A DNA stretch of 64,000 nucleotides from DATCDE01 sp038252405 (GTDB taxonomy: Bacteria > Actinomycetota > Actinomycetes > Prado026): NCBI GenBank assembly GCA_038252405.1, contig JBBSAJ010000012.1:1-64000 (forward strand). Reading direction: 5' to 3'. The notes beneath the pieces were generated by a model. The model was not told the origin of the DNA. It saw nothing but the letters and a program-made list of their open reading frames with translations, and made no database searches. Position 1 is the first letter of the stretch, and each line of letters opens with the position of its first letter. A program made the position numbers and the translations under genes. Below are positions 49,667 through 60,117 of this stretch, piece by piece.

Positions 49667-51298
49667 ATGAGCCCCGTCACGACGGCCGCCGCCGTGCTCG
49701 ACGTCCTCGCCCAGGCCGGCGTCACCACCGCGTTCGGGCTGCCCGGCGTGCACAACCTGGCCCTGTGGCAGGCCCAGGACGACGGCCGCCCGCGCATCGT
49801 CGGCGTCCGGCACGAGCAGACCACCGGCTACGCCGCGGACGGGCTGGCCAGGGCCACCGGCGGCCTCGGCGTCGCGCTGACCACCACCGGACCGGGCGCC
49901 GCCAACGCGGTGGCCGCCTTCGGTGAGGCCGCGGCCTCCCAGTCCCCGCTGCTGCTCATCGCCTCCGACGTGCCGCAGCGGCTGCGCCGGCCCGGCGTCG
50001 TGCGCGGGCTGCTGCACGAGAGCCGCGACCAGGCCGCGCTGTTCGAGCCGCTGGCCAAGGCCGTCTACCGGCCGACCACCCCCATCGCCGCGGTCGAGGC
50101 GGTGGCCCGCGCCGCCGCCCTGGCCATGACCGCGCCCCGCGGCCCGGTCTACGTCGGGATCCCCAGCGACGTGCTCTCCGAGCCGATCCCGGACGGCTGG
50201 ACGCCGCCCGCCCCGCACCCGGCAGCCCCGACCGTCCCCGACCCGGCCGACGTCGACGCCGCCCTGCAGCTGCTCAACGCCGCCGACAGCGTCGTCGTGT
50301 GGGCCGGCGGCGGCGCGGTGTCCAGCGGCGCCGCCGAGGCGGTCACCGAGCTGGCCTGGCGCCTCGGCGCCCCAGTGGTCACCACCTACGCGGCCCGCGG
50401 CCTGCTGCCCGCGGGGCACGCACTGCTCGTCGACGCCCCGCCGCACGAGCCGGACGTCGCCGCGCTCATCGGCTCGGCCGACCTGCTCGTCGTGGTCGGC
50501 AGCGACCTGGACGGCATGGACACCCGCAACTGGTCCACCCCGTTCCCGGCCCGCACCATCGCGATCAACGTCGACCCCGCGGACGCCGTCAAGAACCATC
50601 CGGCCGACGTGGTCATCGCCGCGGACGCCCGGCTGGCCTGCGACGCGCTCGCCGTCCGGCTGCGGCAGCGCACCCCCTGGGCGGACGCCGTCTTCCTCAT
50701 CGGCCCGACCATCCGGCAGCGGGTCGCCGAGGATCCGCGCACGGCGGACGCCGCCGCGCTGCTCGAGTCGGTCGACAGTGGCTGGCCGGCCGACGGCAAC
50801 GTGGTCTGCGACATGGCCGTGGCCGGCTACTGGGTCGGCGGGTACGCCGCGATGTCCCGGCCCCGCCGGCTGCAGTACCCGGTGGGCTGGGGCACGCTCG
50901 GCTACGCCCTGCCCGCCGCGGTCGGCGCGGCGCACGCCGGCGCGCCGGTGCTCGCGATCTGCGGGGACGGCGGCCTGGCCATGGCCCTCGGCGAGCTGGC
51001 CACCCTGGTCCAGGAGCGGCTGCCGGTCACCGTCCTGCTCGTCGACGACGGCGGCTACGGGATGCTCCGGTTCGACCAGCGGGCCGCCGCCCGCCAGCAG
51101 GGCGTGGACCTGGTCGGCCCGGACTGGGCGGCCCTCGCAGCCGCGTTCGGCCTGCCGGTGGTCACGGTGGGCTCGCCGGGCGAGCCGCTGCGCGCCGCGC
51201 TGGCCGAGGCGGCCACGTCCGGTGGGCCGAGGCTGGTCGTGCTGCCGGCCGCGCTGTACCCGCCGCGGACGACGTCCCCGCGCTGGGGCGACGCCTGA
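49667..51298 (+). CDS. Thiamine diphosphate-dependent enzyme (acetolactate-synthase-like)
   Basis: A 543-residue ThDP enzyme. The catalytic Glu is in VRHEQTTGYAADGLAR (about residue 49), and the ThDP/Mg2+ site is GDGGLAMALGELATLVQERL (about 430-449) ending VDDGGYG. The middle domain has ADSVVVWAGGGAV. It lacks the FAD-binding Arg pattern expected for true acetolactate synthases, so it may be an oxalyl- or benzoylformate-type decarboxylase or related ligase. It lies between an MFS exporter and a DMT exporter. Start ATG 49667 with GGGGAG site. Confidence 0.83.
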   Translation: MSPVTTAAAVLDVLAQAGVTTAFGLPGVHNLALWQAQDDGRPRIVGVRHEQTTGYAADGLARATGGLGVALTTTGPGAANAVAAFGEAAASQSPLLLIASDVPQRLRRPGVVRGLLHESRDQAALFEPLAKAVYRPTTPIAAVEAVARAAALAMTAPRGPVYVGIPSDVLSEPIPDGWTPPAPHPAAPTVPDPADVDAALQLLNAADSVVVWAGGGAVSSGAAEAVTELAWRLGAPVVTTYAARGLLPAGHALLVDAPPHEPDVAALIGSADLLVVVGSDLDGMDTRNWSTPFPARTIAINVDPADAVKNHPADVVIAADARLACDALAVRLRQRTPWADAVFLIGPTIRQRVAEDPRTADAAALLESVDSGWPADGNVVCDMAVAGYWVGGYAAMSRPRRLQYPVGWGTLGYALPAAVGAAHAGAPVLAICGDGGLAMALGELATLVQERLPVTVLLVDDGGYGMLRFDQRAAARQQGVDLVGPDWAALAAAFGLPVVTVGSPGEPLRAALAEAATSGGPRLVVLPAALYPPRTTSPRWGDA

Positions 51299-51328
51299 GC
51301 GCACCGGTCACCCCGGTAGCCTCCCCGA

Positions 51329-52297
51329 GTGGTCGAGGCAATCGTTCCGGTGCCGTCGGTGCCGGACCGAAGGCTGCGCACCGGGTACGTGATGGCCATC
51401 TCGGCGTCCGTGCTGTTCGCCGTCAACGGGTCCGTGTCGAAGGTCATGCTGCTCAGCGGGATGCCGGCCCAGCGGCTCACCGAGCTGCGGTCGGCCGGCG
51501 CGTTCGTAGGCCTGCTCGTGCTTCTCGCGCTGACCCGGCCGCGCACGCTCAAGGTGACCGCCCGCGAGCTGCCCATGCTGGCGCTGTTCGGGGTGGCCGG
51601 CTTCGCGCTGGTGCAGTGGCTGTACTTCGTGGCGATCGTGCGGCTGCCGGTGGCCATCGCGCTGCTGCTGGAGTACACCGCGCCGCTGCTGGTCGCGCTG
51701 TGGGTCCGGTTCGTGGGCCGCGAACGGATGCGACGGCGGCTGTGGGCCGGGCTGGCGCTGGCGCTGCTCGGGCTGTCGCTGGTCGCGGAGGTCTGGGGTG
51801 GCACCCAGCTGGACGGGCTCGGGGTGCTGGCCGCCCTCGGCGCGGCCGTGTCGCTCGCGGTGTACTTCGTGGTGGGCGAGCACACGGTGTCCTCGCGCGA
51901 TCCGCTGTCGCTGACCTGCTACGCGTTCGGGTTCTCGACGCTGCTGTGGACGCTGGTCCAGCCCTGGTGGACGTTCCCCTGGTCGGTGCTGGGCACCGAC
52001 GTCTCGATGCTCGGCAACCTGGCCGACGTGCACGTCCCGATGTGGGCGCTGGCGATCTGGCTGGTGGCGCTCGGCACGATCGTGCCGTTCAGCCTGATCA
52101 TCGGCTCGCTGCGGCACCTGCGGGCCACCCAGGCCGGCATCGTCGGCATGACCGAGCCGGTGGTGGCCACCCTCGTCGCGTTCGTCTGGCTGGCCGAGGC
52201 GCTCGGCCCGGCGCAGCTGCTCGGCGGCGCCGTGGTGCTGATCGGCGTCGTCCTGGCCGAGACCGCGCGCCCCGCCCCCGTGGAGTTGTCAGGGTGA
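51329..52297 (+). CDS. EamA/DMT superfamily transporter
   Basis: A 322-residue transporter with ten spans in two EamA repeats. Repeat ends are LLLEYTAPLLVALWVRFVGRE and GIVGMTEPVVATLVAFVWLAE, typical of RhaT/RarD-like metabolite exporters. The GTG at 51329 gives the usual N-terminus. Its last residues ELSG and TGA stop are encoded by a family D palindrome. Likely an amino-acid or metabolite exporter. Confidence 0.85.
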   Translation: MVEAIVPVPSVPDRRLRTGYVMAISASVLFAVNGSVSKVMLLSGMPAQRLTELRSAGAFVGLLVLLALTRPRTLKVTARELPMLALFGVAGFALVQWLYFVAIVRLPVAIALLLEYTAPLLVALWVRFVGRERMRRRLWAGLALALLGLSLVAEVWGGTQLDGLGVLAALGAAVSLAVYFVVGEHTVSSRDPLSLTCYAFGFSTLLWTLVQPWWTFPWSVLGTDVSMLGNLADVHVPMWALAIWLVALGTIVPFSLIIGSLRHLRATQAGIVGMTEPVVATLVAFVWLAEALGPAQLLGGAVVLIGVVLAETARPAPVELSG

Positions 52298-52329
52298 GGA
52301 CGACGTCTGGCTCGTCCTCACCCTGACAA
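52286..52329. repeat. Intergenic palindrome, family D copy 3
   Basis: A 44-base element with perfect 18-base arms TTGTCAGGGTGAGGACGA and TCGTCCTCACCCTGACAA and an 8-base loop. It lies in a convergent gap and includes the stop codon of the EamA gene. Confidence 0.9.
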
Positions 52330-52330
52330 G

Positions 52331-52675
52331 TCATCCGGCTGGGCGCCGACGCAGGGCGCCGACGACGACGACGACCAGCGCCAGGTTGGCGACGGCCAGC
52401 AGGCCGAACCACATCGCGTACGAGACACTCACCAGCCACATCGGCCCACCATGGTCGGCGCCGGTGAGGTTCCACACCACCGCCAGGACGACGTAGCTCA
52501 CCGGGAGCGTCAGCAGCGAGACCGGCAGCGTGAGGACGAACGTCACGACCTCGGTCGGGCGGAACCCGGCGACCTGGCCGTGCGGTCCCATCCAGCTGAC
52601 CGTGAGCGCAACAACCACGGCTGCATAGACGAGACCGCCGAGCAGCCACAGCCGGGTGACCCGCCGGACGACCAC
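52331..52675 (-). CDS. Small membrane protein
   Basis: A 114-residue protein with three spans (about 11-29, 45-68 and 83-106), starting at GTG 52675. No named family is recognised. The charged ends and Val-rich spans match many small actinobacterial membrane proteins. It ends just before family D copy 3. Confidence 0.62.
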   Translation of the reverse strand: MVVRRVTRLWLLGGLVYAAVVVALTVSWMGPHGQVAGFRPTEVVTFVLTLPVSLLTLPVSYVVLAVVWNLTGADHGGPMWLVSVSYAMWFGLLAVANLALVVVVVGALRRRPAG

Positions 52676-52721
52676 CCACCGAGCATGACCGCCGGGACGG
52701 CGACCGTCCAGGGTCGCGCGG

Positions 52722-53360
52722 TCAGCCGGACAGGCCGGCCCACACCAGCGCGGCGAGCACCACCCACCAGCCGGCCCACACGATCAGGTCGCCCTTGGAG
52801 TGGACCATCAGGGCCACCCCACGGCCCGCCCTGCCGTCGCCCAGCGTCGACTGCCGGTGGTTGAGCCGGGTCAGCGCGGCGCTGATCACGACGACGGCGG
52901 TGACGATGCCGGTGCACCAGATGCACAGGGCGCCGATGCGAAACGCCGTCTGGTACATGAACCAGGAGGCGAAGCCGAGGAAGAAGACGGCCAAGCCCCA
53001 CAGTGTGAGCAGGTAGGAGCGGCTGGCCCGGCTGCCGAGCACCCCAGCCAGTCCGCCGGAGGCGAGCAGCGCGAACATCACGGCGCCAACCAGGGAGTTC
53101 GGCGGTCCCAGGACCGAGGACTGCCAGGCCGTGAGCACGCTCGTGCAGGACACCACCGAGTTGATGTCGCAGGACAGCACGGTCGACGGCTGGCCGCTGA
53201 TGGTGATCTTCTCGACGATCTGGATGCCGGTGAAGGCCACGCCGGCCAGCCCGGACACCAGGACGGCGGCCCACCAGCCGCGGCCATCGCTCGTGGGCGG
53301 GGCCCCAGGCTCGGGCGCGACGGCGCGCTCGGACTCGGGTATGCGGGACGCGACGGCCAC
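52722..53360 (-). CDS. Vitamin K epoxide reductase (VKOR) family protein
   Basis: A 212-residue membrane enzyme with four or five spans. It has the loop Cys pair CDINSVVSC and the catalytic CIWC in the fourth span, used to oxidise DsbA-like partners through menaquinone and so make disulphides outside the cell. The GTG at 53360 sits eight bases after a perfect GGAGG site, which decides among several Val codons. No DsbA-like partner is adjacent. The membrane end WAGWWVVLAALVWAGLSG is typical. Confidence 0.88.
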   Translation of the reverse strand: MAVASRIPESERAVAPEPGAPPTSDGRGWWAAVLVSGLAGVAFTGIQIVEKITISGQPSTVLSCDINSVVSCTSVLTAWQSSVLGPPNSLVGAVMFALLASGGLAGVLGSRASRSYLLTLWGLAVFFLGFASWFMYQTAFRIGALCIWCTGIVTAVVVISAALTRLNHRQSTLGDGRAGRGVALMVHSKGDLIVWAGWWVVLAALVWAGLSG

Positions 53361-53442
53361 GGCGACCACCTCCGTGTGACCAGACTCGACGACGCAGCCC
53401 GCCAACCCAACGGGGCAGAGGTCCCGAATCCCCTCCTTCCCA

Positions 53443-53491
53443 CATGAAGGTGCCCTTCTGTGCGCACGGCCGCAACAACCCACCCTTCATG
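53443..53491. repeat. Intergenic palindrome, family C copy 4
   Basis: A 49-base element bounded by CATGAAGGTGCC and ACCCTTCATG. It is fused to copy 5, sharing the CATG at 53488-53491, and together they fill a divergent gap between the VKOR gene and the next plus-strand gene. Confidence 0.88.
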
Positions 53492-53536
53492 AAGGGCGTA
53501 CTTGTGCGGCCCTGCGCACAGAAGGGACCCTTCATG
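53488..53536. repeat. Intergenic palindrome, family C copy 5
   Basis: A 49-base element bounded by CATGAAGGGCGTAC and GGACCCTTCATGC in reverse orientation to copy 4. It ends 17 bases before the ATG at 53554, so the ribosome-binding stretch GGGGGTGGGG of that gene follows it immediately. Confidence 0.88.
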
Positions 53537-53553
53537 CAGAAAGGGGGTGGGGT

Positions 53554-54204
53554 ATGGACGACGGTCGACACGACGCGGACGCCTACGCCTCGACCCGGCG
53601 GGCCCTGCACGGGGTCGCCGAGCTGCTGCTGGCCTGGCCCCAGCACCGCCGTAGCGGGACCATCCGGCTGCAGGTCAGCGCCAGCGGGTTCGGCACCGTC
53701 GCCGAGCCCGAGCTGCGCGTCGAGGGCCTCGACCTGGTCACCCCCACCGCCCGGATCCCCCTGGACGGCGCCACCTACGCCGACCTCGGCGCCGCCCTGG
53801 GCCTGGCCGCCGGCCCCCCGGAGGACCTCTACTCCGACGGCTCGGGCGCGGCGCTTGCGGACGTCGTCCGGCTCGACCCCGACGCGGCGCGCGCGCTCAC
53901 CACGGCCCTGGCCACCGGCGACGACGCCCTGCGCCGGCTCGACCCGACCCAACCGCCGGTGCTGTGGCCGGAGCACTTCGACGTCGGCGTCTCCCTCGAC
54001 GAGGTGAACTTCGGCGTCTCACCCGGCGACGGTTACCTGCCCGAGCCGTACGCGTACGTCGGGCCGTGGCAGCCACGCACCGGCGGCTTCTGGAACGCGC
54101 CGTTCGGTGCCGCCCGGCCGCTCGCCGAGCTCGGCCGGAACGACGCCGACGCCGTCCTGGCCTTCTTCCACGAGGGCCGCCGCCGCGCCGCGGGGGCGAC
54201 CTGA
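53554..54204 (+). CDS. Actinobacterial protein of unknown function
   Basis: A 216-residue soluble protein. The N-terminal half is helical (ASTRRALHGVAELLLAWPQH) then strand-rich; the C-terminal half has VNFGVSPGDGYLPEPYAYV and GPWQPRTGGFWNAPFGAARP, conserved-looking Trp/Pro-rich patches. No catalytic motif is evident. The ATG has a GGGGG stretch next to a family C palindrome. Confidence 0.68.
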   Translation: MDDGRHDADAYASTRRALHGVAELLLAWPQHRRSGTIRLQVSASGFGTVAEPELRVEGLDLVTPTARIPLDGATYADLGAALGLAAGPPEDLYSDGSGAALADVVRLDPDAARALTTALATGDDALRRLDPTQPPVLWPEHFDVGVSLDEVNFGVSPGDGYLPEPYAYVGPWQPRTGGFWNAPFGAARPLAELGRNDADAVLAFFHEGRRRAAGAT

Positions 54205-54211
54205 CCGCACC

Positions 54212-54280
54212 GAGTGGACTCCCCGGGAACGTTATGAGCCCCCACCGGCTCCATAACGTTCTGCCCGGGTCCGCTCGCGG
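54212..54280. repeat. Intergenic palindrome, family B copy 3
   Basis: A 69-base element with arms GGGAACGTTATGAGCC and GGCTCCATAACGTTC, bounded by GAGTGGAC and GTCCGCTCGCGG. It lies between two same-strand genes. Confidence 0.82.
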
Positions 54281-54304
54281 CGACGAGAGTGCGAGGGTGG
54301 GGGG

Positions 54305-56955
<2,651 letters not shown>

Positions 56956-56959
<4 letters not shown>

Positions 56960-57456
56960 CCCCTCGGCGTCCCGGGGCGGAACGCCGGGCCGGGCGCCCG
57001 CGTCCAAGCGACGTGACCGCCGTCCGTCGCAGCGCCCTCGTCAGCGGCCTGCTCGCGGCCGGCGTCCTGCTCGCGGCCTGCGGCAGCCAGCGGGCCAGCG
57101 ACGGCGGCGGCAGCGGCCCGGGCCCGAGCGCCACCGCGGCGACCCAGCTGACGGTCACCGCGCGCACAGCCCCCACCGGGACCGCCCAGACCTGGACACT
57201 CACCTGCGACCCAGCCGGCGGCAGCCACCCGAGCCCGGCCGCGGCGTGCGCCGAGCTCGCCACTGCGACCGACCCGTTCAGCCCCACCCCGCCGGACCGC
57301 GCCTGCACGATGATCTACGGCGGCGCGCAGACCGCGACCATCACGGGCACCTACCGCGGCCGCACGGTCGACGCCAGCTACGCGCGCAGCGACGGCTGCG
57401 AGATCGCCCGCTGGGACGCGGTGGCCTCCGTCCTGGTCATCCCCGGCGGCGCCTGA
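56956..57456 (+). CDS. Lipoprotein with a subtilisin-inhibitor-like (SSI) domain
   Basis: A 166-residue lipoprotein. After a basic N-terminus, LVSGLLAAGVLLAAC is the lipobox with Cys about residue 38. The rest (about 65-160) follows the SSI pattern: WTLTCDPAGGSHPSPAAACAE, then RACTMIYGGAQTATITGTYR and GCEIARWD, with four Cys in the two-disulphide positions. SSI proteins inhibit serine proteases via an exposed loop; here the region after RACTM is the candidate reactive loop. Overlaps the GH63 gene by four bases and its end overlaps the convergent ATPase gene by 20 bases. Confidence 0.75.
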
Positions 57457-60034
57457 ACAGCGCCACCTCGAGGGCGTCGGCGGCGACCACCGCGGGGATG
57501 GCCAGGGCCGCCAGCGCCCACCCGGACGGCGACGGCCAGGACTGGCCGAGCAGTGTGGCCAGCGGGACGAAGCCGAGGAACACCACCAGCAGCACCATCT
57601 CGACGACCACCGCACCCAGGAGCAGCCGGTTGGCCAGCAGGCTCTTGCCCAGCACCCAGCGGCTCTCGCTGCGGCAGGCGAACGCGTTGGCCAGCTGGCC
57701 CAGGACGACGGCCGCGAACGCGGTGCCCGACGCCATGGCGAGCAGCTCGGCGGACGGCTCCAGCCCCCACGCCCAGCCGCCCAGCAGCAAGATGGCGGTG
57801 AAGGCCAGCATCTCCACCGCCGCCTCGGCCGGCCCGAGGAACCCGAACACCCGCACCAGGGTGCGCCGGTCCAGCAGCACCGTGCTGCGCATCGGACCCT
57901 CCATGGTGCGCGGGTCGGGCGGCTCGGCCCCGAGCGCCAACGCGGGCAGCAGGTCGGTGCCGATGTCCAGCGCCAGCACCTGCAGCACCGCCAGCGCCAG
58001 CGGGAACTGACCGCCGGACAGCGCCCACACCACGAACGGCGTCAGCTCGGCCACGTTGTCGGTGAGGTGGTAGGTCAGGAACCGCCGGACGTTGGTGAAC
58101 GTGGCCCGGCCCAGCTCGACCGCGCCGACCATGGTGGCCAGGTGGTCGTCGAGCAGCACCAGGTCGGCGGCCTCCCGGGCCACGTCGGTGCCACCGAGGC
58201 CCATGGCCACGCCGATGTCCGCCTCGCGCAGCGCCGGGCCGTCGTTGACGCCGTCCCCGGTCATCGCGACCACGTGGCCGCGGGCCTGCAGCGCCTGGGC
58301 GATCCGCAGCTTGTCCTCGGGGGAGACCCTGGCCACGACCACACCGTCGCGGTCCAGCAGCTCGCCCAGCGCGGCGAGGTCCGCCGGCAGCTCGCGGCCC
58401 TCGACGACGAGCTGGTCCCCCACGAGCAGGCCCACCTCGGCGGCGATGGCGCGCGCGGTGAGCGGGTGGTCCCCCGTCACCATGGCCACCCGGATGCCGG
58501 CCGCCCGCAGGGCGGCCACCGCCTCGGCCGCACCCTCGCGCGGCGGGTCCTCGAAGCCCACCAGCCCGAGCAGGGTCAGCCCCGTCTCGACCGCCACCGC
58601 CGAGCCGTCGCCGTCCGGCCCTGGTGGCCCGCCGGGCAGCGCGCGTCGCGCCACGGCGATCACCCGCAGGCCCCGCGTGGCCATCTCCGCGGCCGCCGGC
58701 AGCACCTCGGGCGGCGCGTCGGCGCAGGCTCGCAGCACCGACTCCACCGAGCCCTTCACGTGCAGTGCGTCCGCCGTCGCCGCGGACACCCGGCGCCGCT
58801 GCGGGTCGAACGGCCAGCGCCGAAGCACCTCGACGGGCGCTGCGGTCAGCGGCCCGGCACCGGCGGGGTGACCGTCCTGCAGGCGCAGCACGAGCACGTG
58901 CAGCGCCGCCTCCATCGAGTCGCCGCGCGGCCGCCAGGCCCCGTTCCCGGTCGGCTCGACGTACCCGGTCGACGCGATCAGCCCCGAGGTCGCGACCGTC
59001 CGGACGGCCTCCCAGGTCGGCGAACCGTCGGCGCCCAGCGGCTCGGGCCGATAGCCGCTGCCCGGGATCTGCACCGCGCCCCGCGGCGTCCACACCGCGA
59101 CCACGCTCATCTCGTTGCGGGTCAGGGTGCCGGTCTTGTCGGTGCACACGAAGGTGGTCGCGCCGAGCGTCTCGACCGCGTCCAGCCGGCGCACCAGGGC
59201 GTTGCGGTTGGCCATCGACGACGCCGCCCTGGCCAAGGACAGCGTGACGGTGGGCAGCAGGCCCTCCGGCACCAGCGCCACGGTCACCCCGATGGCGAAC
59301 AGCAACCCGTCCCGGGCCGGCGTCCCGAGCACCAGCGCCAGGCCGAAGAACAGCAGGCCGACGCCGAGGGCGACGAACGCGACGACCGTGACCACCCGGT
59401 TGAGGGAGCGCGTGAGCGGGCTCACCGGGGGGTGGGCCTCGCGCACGACCTTGGCGATGTCCGCCAGCCGGGTGCTCCCGGCCACGGCCACCACCTCGGC
59501 CGTGGCCTCGCCCTGCACCACGAACGTGCCGGCGTGCACCGCCGCACCGACCGTGGGCCGCACCGGGGCGCTCTCACCGGTCAGCATCGACTCGTCGACG
59601 GCGGTATCGGCGGCCACCCGCAGCACCAGGTCGGCGCACACCCGGTCGCCGGCCGCGAGCAGCACGACGTCGCCGACCACGAGGCCGGTCGCCGGCACGA
59701 CCACCCGCACGCCGTCGCGCACCACCGTCGCCTCCAGCGGCAGCAGGTCGCGCAGCCGGGCGGTGGCCCGGTCGGCCCGGTACTCCTGGGCGAAGGCGAA
59801 GACGCCGTTGAGCAGCACGACGACGGCGATGGCCACCGCGAGCTGCGGCAGGCCGGCGACCAGCGCGAGGGCCACGGCCACCCAGAGCATCACCGCGAAG
59901 AAGTGGGTGAACTGCTTGAGCAGCATGACCCAGGGCGACGGCTCCGGCGGGGTCGGCAGCGCGTTGGGGCCGTCCCGGCGGAGCCGGTCGGCGGCCTCGG
60001 CAGCGGACAGCCCCGCGGATGTCAGGACCGTCAC
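57437..60034 (-). CDS. P2-type cation-transporting ATPase
   Basis: An 865-residue pump with ten spans. The phosphorylation motif is CTDKTGTLT (Asp about 300), the actuator TGES in ESMLTGESAPV, the hinge MTGDGVNDGPAL. Span 4 reads ALVPEGLLPTVTLSLARA, with PEGLL rather than PEGLPA of Ca2+ pumps, which is the pattern of Na+/K+-type (P2C-like) ATPases. The GTG at 60034 with a GGAGGTGG site gives the start. It pumps a cation outward at ATP cost; which one is unclear. Confidence 0.9.
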   Translation of the reverse strand: MTVLTSAGLSAAEAADRLRRDGPNALPTPPEPSPWVMLLKQFTHFFAVMLWVAVALALVAGLPQLAVAIAVVVLLNGVFAFAQEYRADRATARLRDLLPLEATVVRDGVRVVVPATGLVVGDVVLLAAGDRVCADLVLRVAADTAVDESMLTGESAPVRPTVGAAVHAGTFVVQGEATAEVVAVAGSTRLADIAKVVREAHPPVSPLTRSLNRVVTVVAFVALGVGLLFFGLALVLGTPARDGLLFAIGVTVALVPEGLLPTVTLSLARAASSMANRNALVRRLDAVETLGATTFVCTDKTGTLTRNEMSVVAVWTPRGAVQIPGSGYRPEPLGADGSPTWEAVRTVATSGLIASTGYVEPTGNGAWRPRGDSMEAALHVLVLRLQDGHPAGAGPLTAAPVEVLRRWPFDPQRRRVSAATADALHVKGSVESVLRACADAPPEVLPAAAEMATRGLRVIAVARRALPGGPPGPDGDGSAVAVETGLTLLGLVGFEDPPREGAAEAVAALRAAGIRVAMVTGDHPLTARAIAAEVGLLVGDQLVVEGRELPADLAALGELLDRDGVVVARVSPEDKLRIAQALQARGHVVAMTGDGVNDGPALREADIGVAMGLGGTDVAREAADLVLLDDHLATMVGAVELGRATFTNVRRFLTYHLTDNVAELTPFVVWALSGGQFPLALAVLQVLALDIGTDLLPALALGAEPPDPRTMEGPMRSTVLLDRRTLVRVFGFLGPAEAAVEMLAFTAILLLGGWAWGLEPSAELLAMASGTAFAAVVLGQLANAFACRSESRWVLGKSLLANRLLLGAVVVEMVLLVVFLGFVPLATLLGQSWPSPSGWALAALAIPAVVAADALEVALFRRRRG

Positions 60035-60117
60035 GCGCCACCTCCGGTCCCCACTGTCGGGCAGCATCCGCCCGCGGAGGAAGGGCGTAAGGCCCCTGCG
60101 CTCCCTAGAGTGGATCC

